Part shown: piece after piece, positions 58,398-64,000 of the stretch | Layout: the number at the start of each line of letters is the position of its first letter | How positions within the stretch are numbered: position 1 is the stretch's first letter | Assembly (NCBI GenBank): GCA_003990705.1 | Contig: AP018318.1 | Location: forward strand, 2,917,501 to 2,981,500 | Direction: 5' to 3' | DNA: 64,000 nt | Source: Nostoc sp. HK-01 | GTDB taxonomy: Bacteria > Cyanobacteriota > Cyanobacteriia > Cyanobacteriales > Nostocaceae | Notes under the pieces: model-generated | Seen by the model: the letters and a program-made list of their open reading frames with translations, nothing else | What the model was told of the DNA's origin: nothing | Database searches by the model: none | Made by a program: the position numbers and the translations under genes

Positions 58398-59196
58398 CAT
58401 TAGCGAGAGTTACCCATTGCTGAGTGCTGATGTCTTCAGCTCTAGCTTGGGGATTTATTTCTAATTGTTCCAGTAAATGAGTCAGGCGATCGCGGTCAAT
58501 TACAGATTGCAAATTATTCCGCAACATTTTGCGCTTTGACCCAAATCCTAACTTTACCAGATTCTCTAATCTGCGTGGGTCGTTGGCAAGAATTTCCAAT
58601 TGACGCGGACGCAATCTCACTACTGCTGAGTCTACTTTTGGTGGTGGGTAAAATGCACTTGCGGGAACTGGACAAATTAACTCACATTCTGCTAAATACT
58701 GCACTCTTACTGATAAAGCTCCAAAAGTTTTTGACCCGGCTTTAGCATACAATCTTTCTGCTACTTCTTTCTGAATTAATAGCACTATGGAATCAAATGG
58801 TTTGGGGTTAGGATTGGCGATGGTTCCTAATAGTTTTTCGATGATAGGCCCGGTGATATTGTAGGGAATGTTCGCCACTACTTTATTTGCATTTTGAAAT
58901 TGAGGAAATGCTACTAAATTTGTTTCTAAATTTAACTCTAGAAAATCACCTTGTAATAATAAAAAGTTTTCTTTACTTCCTAATTCTTTGACTAATAACT
59001 TACATAAATCTCTATCGATTTCGACTGCTACCAAAGCCTGTATTAAAGGTAATAAACGTCGAGTTAGAATGCCTGTACCTGGCCCAATTTCCAGGATGCG
59101 GTCATTTGTACTACACTCTGCCGCCTGCACAATTGCGTTGAGTGCCTTATCACTTTTGAGCCAATGCTGAGCAAAAACCTTGCGCGGTCGTACCAT
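58369..59196 (-). CDS. rsmA: 16S rRNA dimethyladenosine transferase
   Basis: 275 aa. Methylates two adenosines in helix 45 of 16S rRNA. SAM motif ILEIGPGTGILTRRLL (about 34-49), NIPYNITGPIIEKLL motif, and C-terminal KVDSAVVRLRP region. The C-terminus is encoded by the heptamer repeat. Confidence 0.94.
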   Translation of the reverse strand: MVRPRKVFAQHWLKSDKALNAIVQAAECSTNDRILEIGPGTGILTRRLLPLIQALVAVEIDRDLCKLLVKELGSKENFLLLQGDFLELNLETNLVAFPQFQNANKVVANIPYNITGPIIEKLLGTIANPNPKPFDSIVLLIQKEVAERLYAKAGSKTFGALSVRVQYLAECELICPVPASAFYPPPKVDSAVVRLRPRQLEILANDPRRLENLVKLGFGSKRKMLRNNLQSVIDRDRLTHLLEQLEINPQARAEDISTQQWVTLANEVGSMKCEV

Positions 59197-59592
59197 TTAT
59201 TTTTCTTGCTATATAACGTTTTCAGGATTTCTCAAAAAATTCATTTCTTACTTTTTGCTTACTTTTAAAAGTAAAATTTTATTATAAAAACTAGCTTTTT
59301 ATTTGACTAATGGTTGTAAATATGGTAAATATAACGCATTTTTTGAAAGAGATAAAAGCATTGTGTATGAGGAAATGAATCAAGGAAATTTAGGCGATCG
59401 CTAATTAACCTGTGCCTCTGAACCTTCAAATTGTAATCCATTCAGGCAGCTAAATTACTGGAAATGTGTATATATTAATCAACTTTGCTTCATCAGCTAT
59501 TGACTATTACATAAGAGATTTCTTTGCATCTTTGCGCCTCTGCGTGATACAAAATATTTATGCAAAAATGCTAAATAAACACTGAGTTTAAT
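59197..59592. other. 396-bp intergenic region
   Basis: Contains a CTTTGCGCCTCTGCGTGA-type dispersed repeat (near 59530-59550), common in Nostocales. No gene. Confidence 0.4.
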
Positions 59593-59970
59593 ATGCCAGA
59601 CACATCTCAAGACAGCATTTGGATTGTTACCGATGACGTTCCACAAATTTCAATTCCTGACGGTGCAAAAGGCGGAAGTAATACACGCAGTTGGAAAGAC
59701 GAAACGGTAAAGGAATCTACTAGCACTAAAGACGATGCCGTGAAAGTTAACGCTCAAATATTAGAGCAAAACATGGGAAACTTTCTGCAAGTAGTAGGAC
59801 GCTTGTTTAGCCGTGCAGAACAGCAAGCAAATTCTAAAATGCAGCTAGAAGAAATTGAATTATCGGTGGAAATTAGCGGTGAAGGGGAAGTCAAGTTAAT
59901 TGGAAGTGGTGCAAAAGCTAGTGGGAAAGGCGCGATAAAGCTGACATTCAAGCGACAAGAACCAAAGTAG
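59593..59970 (+). CDS. Pepco-like caspase companion protein
   Basis: 125 aa. Its C-terminal half (NFLQVVGRLFSRAEQ, ELSVEISGEGEVKLIGSGAKAS) resembles the Pepco-type domains that accompany caspases in cyanobacterial NTP-dependent conflict systems. The gene ends in TAG directly against the ATG (59971) of the caspase-like gene, a translational coupling layout. Regulator or substrate recogniser of the caspase, inferred. Confidence 0.6.
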   Translation: MPDTSQDSIWIVTDDVPQISIPDGAKGGSNTRSWKDETVKESTSTKDDAVKVNAQILEQNMGNFLQVVGRLFSRAEQQANSKMQLEEIELSVEISGEGEVKLIGSGAKASGKGAIKLTFKRQEPK

Positions 59971-59981
59971 ATGGCGAAAAA

Positions 59982-60779
59982 TTGGGCGTCGCAGTCGGTA
60001 TCAACAGGTATGATTATCTGCAACAGCTAAATTATGCCAAGCGGGATGCAGAATTAATCCAGCAGTTTCTTCGCACCGAGGCGGGGTTTGAGAGGATTTT
60101 TTTCTTTACCGATGACTCTCCTGATATTGGTGGAAAATCGACTCGTCCCACCCGTGCAAATTTGCGGCGTGTATTTTTAGAGTTATTTAATCAACCCTTC
60201 ATGGGTGCAGGTGATAACTTTTGGTTCTTTTTTAGTGGACAAGGGATACGTCATGCTGAACGTGATTATCTCATGCCTTTAGATGGGAATCCCGCAGATA
60301 TTGAAGAAACGGCGATACCCATTAACTTTGTCACGGAACGGTTGCGGTGTTGTGGTGCAGATAATGTTGTGTTGATTTTAGATGCTTGTCGCAACCAAAG
60401 TGAAAAAAGTGGTGAAGGTATTGGGAGACAGACGGCTGAGGAAGCGCGTCAACAAGGAGTTATTAGTATATTTTCCTGTAGTCCGCAGGAATATTCTTAT
60501 GAAATTGAAGCGTTACAACAAGGTGCTTTTACTACGGCGTTATTAGAAGGGTTAGGTATTCAAGGTAAATGCGCCACCGTTGAGAGGTTAAATCAGTATC
60601 TTAATTTGCGTGTGCCGGAAATTGTGCGTCAGCATAAAAATGCGCGGCAAACACCATATATTATTGCGGAACCTGTAAATAAATCGCACCTCATACTTGT
60701 ACCGCGATATGCAACCTTAGCAGATGTTAGCACTCCAGAACAACTAGAAGCAGAATTGAGAAAAAGACTTGCTTCTTAA
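59982..60779 (+). CDS. Caspase-like (C14) protein, inactive or frameshifted
   Basis: 265 aa as readable from TTG 59982; the original start is probably ATG 59971 (MAKNW), one base out of frame. Peptidase C14 fold: VGINRYDYLQQLNYAKRDAELIQ, GDNFWFFFSGQGIRH, NVVLILDACRNQS, SIFSCSPQEYSYE. The cysteine of DAC is kept, but the usual SGHG histidine is Gln (SGQG), so protease activity is doubtful. Preceded by a Pepco-like gene. Confidence 0.78.
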   Translation: MGVAVGINRYDYLQQLNYAKRDAELIQQFLRTEAGFERIFFFTDDSPDIGGKSTRPTRANLRRVFLELFNQPFMGAGDNFWFFFSGQGIRHAERDYLMPLDGNPADIEETAIPINFVTERLRCCGADNVVLILDACRNQSEKSGEGIGRQTAEEARQQGVISIFSCSPQEYSYEIEALQQGAFTTALLEGLGIQGKCATVERLNQYLNLRVPEIVRQHKNARQTPYIIAEPVNKSHLILVPRYATLADVSTPEQLEAELRKRLAS

Positions 60780-60850
60780 GATGATGAGAAGGAATGAGAA
60801 GCGATCGCAATCTCCTGTAGATTAGGTGAAACGTAGTGTAACCCAATAAT

Positions 60851-61231
60851 TCAAGCTGAATTATTGTGGAGAGAGTATGGCTGAATCAATACCTCCGCCG
60901 GAATTCCCAAACAGGAATGCAAACGCCGAATCATGTCTAGTGTTAGTGCTTGCTGGCGACGCAACACAAGAGTAACTTCTCCGCGATTTCCAATAACAGA
61001 CTCTAAATGCTGCCAAGATAGCTCACGGGATTCGAGATAGTATAAGATTGCCTCAATGGGATCTGGTGGAAAGATAGGATAATGTTGTTGTTCGTATGCT
61101 TCCACCAAAGTTGTTAAAACTTCTAGGCGATCGCATTCTGGTGTATTCTGTTCTGCATCAAATAACCGTTCAATTTCATCAAGTACTGCAAGATAATCAG
61201 CTTCATTTCGGATAGGGCGGAGTTCCAGCAT
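60851..61231 (-). CDS. HigA-like antitoxin (HTH), orphan
   Basis: About 126 aa from ATG 61231 (AAGGTG-type RBS; an in-frame ATG-rich leader up to 61300 is unlikely). The C-terminal half has the helix-turn-helix of the HigA/type II antitoxin class (QHLESVIGNRGEVTLVLRRQQALTLDMIRRL). No HigB-like toxin precedes it, so it is orphan. Confidence 0.7.
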   Translation of the reverse strand: MLELRPIRNEADYLAVLDEIERLFDAEQNTPECDRLEVLTTLVEAYEQQHYPIFPPDPIEAILYYLESRELSWQHLESVIGNRGEVTLVLRRQQALTLDMIRRLHSCLGIPAEVLIQPYSLHNNSA

Positions 61232-61280
61232 CTGCTTCACCTTAAATCGCAGATTTAGAGAATTGGTTGAACACATTAAA

Positions 61281-61309
61281 ATAGAGACGTTGCAATGCAA
61301 CGCCTCTAT
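61281..61309. repeat. GAGACGTTGCA palindromic repeat
   Basis: ATAGAGACGTTGCA / TGCAACGCCTCTAT near-perfect palindrome, related to the GTAGAGAC hairpin at 14031-14059. Confidence 0.55.
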
Positions 61310-61316
61310 ATCTAGG

Positions 61317-61580
61317 TTATTGCATCAAGATTTGCCTGATTAAAATACTCATCACCTCATCTGGGTTGGCGGTGGGTAGCAGTGGACTCCAATCTCCCAC
61401 ACTGGCGTAGCCAATTACTTGTAGATGGTGAATTGTACTATTAACAACATCAGCAGAACCATCAGGATGTGCTTTATCGGTTTTCTGTGGGGATTGCTGG
61501 TAGGTGTATTTGAGCCTTCGCTTGAGTAGTGTTCTAGCTTTGATTGTGCCATCATTATATTTGTACTCCGATACTGGGGT
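61317..61580 (-). pseudogene. 5'-truncated coding remnant
   Basis: 87 codons open in one frame, ending ILIRQILMQ and containing KARTLLKRRLKYTYQQS and IGYASVGDWSPLLPTANP, with a stop directly upstream and no start codon. It looks like the tail of a larger lost gene. A HIP1-rich stretch replaces its 5' side. Family unknown. Confidence 0.35.
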
Positions 61581-61838
61581 TTACATAAAGGCGATCGCCC
61601 TCCGGCCAAAGATGTGTGCGATCGCCTTTATCATGCCTTTATATTAATGTATAAAATTATACGTTTCAATCATAAATACAAAAATTCTTGTTAACAATTA
61701 TCCAGATTTAACAGGGATTAAATAATAGTAAATAGTCAGGCGATCGCCTTAAAAAATCAGCATATTGTTTTACTCAAACAAGTAAAAAATACTTTAAAAT
61801 CATATACATAGGTATCAGCAGTCTATTATTTTATAATC

Positions 61839-62417
61839 ATGACAGCTATTACATTCAACCTCAACTCAATTGTTCAAATCACCGACGAGCAATTTTACCA
61901 ACTGTGTCGAGAAAATCCTGATGTTAAATTTGAACGTAATGCCAAAGGAGAAATAATTGTTATGCCACCTACAGGGGGAGAAACCGGAAAACGTAATGCA
62001 GGATTTACCGCAGATTTTGTGATTTGGAATCGGACATATCAACTTGGTGAAGTATTCGATTCTTCCACCTGCTTCAAACTTCCCAATGGTGCAAATCGTT
62101 CACCTGATGTAGCGTGGGTAAAAAAAGAGAGATGGGATGCACTCACACCACAAGAAAAAGCGAAATTTCCCCCAATTGCGCCAGATTTTGTTCTAGAGTT
62201 AATGTCTCCTAGTGATGACTTGGAAGAAACTCAAGCCAAAATGCGAGAATATATAAATAATCAAGTCAAACTTGGTTGGTTAATTAATCCTCAAGCCAAG
62301 CAGGTGGAAATTTATCGTCAAGCTCAACCAGTAGAAATTTTAGATTCGCCTAAACAGCTATCAGATGAAGATATACTACCGGGATTTATTCTAGATTTAG
62401 GAATAGTTTGGAATTAA
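61839..62417 (+). CDS. Uma2-family restriction endonuclease-like protein (DUF820)
   Basis: 192 aa. PD-(D/E)XK fold typical of cyanobacterial Uma2: NRSPDVAWV, PDFVLELMSPSDDLEETQAKM. These proteins are abundant and of unknown physiological role. Its 3' end faces the kinase gene. Confidence 0.85.
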   Translation: MTAITFNLNSIVQITDEQFYQLCRENPDVKFERNAKGEIIVMPPTGGETGKRNAGFTADFVIWNRTYQLGEVFDSSTCFKLPNGANRSPDVAWVKKERWDALTPQEKAKFPPIAPDFVLELMSPSDDLEETQAKMREYINNQVKLGWLINPQAKQVEIYRQAQPVEILDSPKQLSDEDILPGFILDLGIVWN

Positions 62418-62421
62418 ATGA

Positions 62422-64000
62422 TTATTTGCGGCTTTCTGGTTGGTTAATCGGGATTTCAATCACAAATTCTGCTCCTTTTTGCGGTGCTGAGTTGCAATAT
62501 AACTTACCGGCATGTCTATCTACTATAATTTGATAACTAATTGATAGACCTAATCCTGTACCCTTACCGACATCTTTAGTAGTAAAGAAAGGGTCAAAAA
62601 GTTTAGAAATTGCCGATTGAGTAATTCCCATACCATTATCTGATATATGGATAGCGATTCGGTTACTATTAATCCGTTCCGTGCGGATACAAATTTTTCC
62701 TTGTTTGCCGACAAAAGCATCATCTAAAGCATCAATAGCATTACTCAAAATGTTCATGAATACCTGATTGAGTTGACCAGGATAACACTCTATTAGTGGT
62801 AATTTGCCATATTCCTTAATAACTTCAATTTCTGGATGATCTTGTTTACATTTGAGACGGTTGTGTAGAATCATTAAAGTACTTTCTATACCTTCATGAA
62901 TATCTACTTTTTTGAATTCAGCTTCATCCAAACGAGAGAAATTACGCAGCGATAATACAATTTCCCGGATGCGTTGAGTTCCTACTTGCATAGATTGAAG
63001 TAGTTTAACTAAATCTGTTTTGAGAAATTCAAGGTCAATATCTGCTATTTCTGCTTGAATTTCTGCGGGAGGCTCAGGAAAATGTTGTTGATAAAGTTCT
63101 ACCAGTCCTAATAAATCTTTAGTATATTCACTGGCTGGAATTAGATTACCGTGAATAAAATTAACTGGATTGTTAATTTCATGGGCTACACCTGCAACCA
63201 TATTACCCAAAGAAGACATTTTCTCACTTTGAATGAGTTGAGATTGAGTACGTTGAAGTTCTGATAAAGTATTTTCTAAATTTCTGGCTTGTTCTTGTAA
63301 TTGCATTACTGCTTGTTTGCGTTCAGTTTCTGCCTGTTTGCGTGATGTAATATTTAACGTTGAGCCAACAATCTGATAAATTCTGCCTTGACTATTTTTC
63401 AAGGGATTAAGAGTAGTAAACCACCAAGTTTCTGCACTATCAAAAGTTAAACATTCTTCATAATTAATACTATCACCAGCATCTACACAGCTTTGATAAC
63501 GTTGAGTTATACCAGCACCTTCAACCTCACCATGTAATTCTTCTGGAGTTTTACCTACAATTTTTTCGTGATTAATCCCGACGATTTTTTCTGCGGCTGA
63601 GTTACAACCAGCAAAACGAAATTTACCATTTTCTAAAACATTGACTACAAATATTAATTGGGGAAATCCATCATAAATAGTGCGTAAAAATTGCTCCTTC
63701 TCTTGTAATGCAGCTTCTGCTTGTTTGCGATCGCGGATATCACGCGTAATAGTTGATAGATATAAAGGTTCACCAGTCTCAGGATTTTTGATCAAAAAAA
63801 GATTGTAATCAACAGGTATTGGTTCTTCGGTTTGAAAGTGTCGGAAACGATATTCGCCTTGCCAGACACCATCTCTCATCACTGTAGGAATAATATGCTG
63901 ATATACATATTCTTTATCTTCTGGGCTAAAGCATTGATCAATTGTGAAATCTTCACTAAAACTTTGACTATCTAATCCCAACAGTTGTTTGCCAGCTTCA
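62422..64000 (-). CDS. PAS sensor histidine kinase, 5' partial
   Basis: At least 526 aa, cut by the window edge: the frame stays open to the last base. PAS/PAC domain about 10-85 (FRHFQTEEPIPVDYN), second PAS about 90-205, coiled coil, then HisKA with VAGVAHEINNPVNFIHGN (residues about 255-275) and HATPase with NILSNAIDALDDAFV and GKGTGLGLSISYQI. Soluble in the part seen. Confidence 0.92.
   Translation of the reverse strand, partial: EAGKQLLGLDSQSFSEDFTIDQCFSPEDKEYVYQHIIPTVMRDGVWQGEYRFRHFQTEEPIPVDYNLFLIKNPETGEPLYLSTITRDIRDRKQAEAALQEKEQFLRTIYDGFPQLIFVVNVLENGKFRFAGCNSAAEKIVGINHEKIVGKTPEELHGEVEGAGITQRYQSCVDAGDSINYEECLTFDSAETWWFTTLNPLKNSQGRIYQIVGSTLNITSRKQAETERKQAVMQLQEQARNLENTLSELQRTQSQLIQSEKMSSLGNMVAGVAHEINNPVNFIHGNLIPASEYTKDLLGLVELYQQHFPEPPAEIQAEIADIDLEFLKTDLVKLLQSMQVGTQRIREIVLSLRNFSRLDEAEFKKVDIHEGIESTLMILHNRLKCKQDHPEIEVIKEYGKLPLIECYPGQLNQVFMNILSNAIDALDDAFVGKQGKICIRTERINSNRIAIHISDNGMGITQSAISKLFDPFFTTKDVGKGTGLGLSISYQIIVDRHAGKLYCNSAPQKGAEFVIEIPINQPESRK

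Overview
The window looks like chromosomal DNA of a filamentous, heterocyst-forming cyanobacterium (Nostocales). Signs are the HIP1 octamer GCGATCGC throughout, thylakoid genes (psaM, a Psb34-like gene), a DevBCA-type exporter, a HetP-family gene, heptanucleotide tandem repeats, LexA boxes of the Anabaena type, and many PAS histidine kinases. No rRNA, tRNA, CRISPR array or complete insertion sequence was recognised.

Layout. 1-3.2 kb: end of a devBCA-type exporter operon, a small gene with a double-glycine leader, then one terminal repeat array of a Tn7/CAST-like transposon ending at TGTACA (3166-3171). 3.2-13 kb: small unknown genes, ahcY, an MscS channel behind a long nested inverted repeat, an SDR/LysR divergent pair, and a beta-helix/RTX secreted protein. 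14-24 kb: a membrane protein, then an envelope or exopolysaccharide region (three GT4 glycosyltransferases, a PIG-L deacetylase, an AGE-family epimerase, a membrane-anchored NHL propeller protein). 24-29 kb: the Psb34-like gene, a TerB-like acidic protein, an FGGY kinase, psaM, DUF3134 and a MATE exporter. 29-33 kb: two sensor kinases; the larger has an ethylene-receptor-like N-terminus whose first exon-equivalent is put out of frame at an A9 tract. 33-42 kb: His-rich lipoprotein, small unknown genes, nagB, a HAD phosphatase, and a repair cluster (sppA-ruvA, xseA-xseB, recA with LexA box). 42-53 kb: FHA protein, Ser/Thr kinase with pentapeptide repeats, hemL, ChaB-like, hisIE, DUF2811 gene behind an 11-bp phased DnaA-box-like array and a structured RNA candidate, an OmpR regulator, a CPP1-like protein, HAD, trpC, a 44-bp perfect palindrome, a HetP-family gene and a trpE fragment. 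54-64 kb: kinase plus AraC-type response regulator, DUF3082, ispE-rsmA, a Pepco-like/caspase pair with a degenerate caspase, an orphan HigA-like antitoxin, a Uma2 endonuclease and a truncated histidine kinase at the edge.

The most interesting unmodelled signals are the GG-leader peptide beside the exporter inside a possible Tn7-like element; the frameshifted ethylene-receptor kinase; the caspase lacking its catalytic histidine and its in-frame start; the structured leader and phased array at 47.8-48.2 kb; and the shared LexA-type promoter block upstream of two small unknown genes. All function calls rest on motif recognition by eye; no searches were run.
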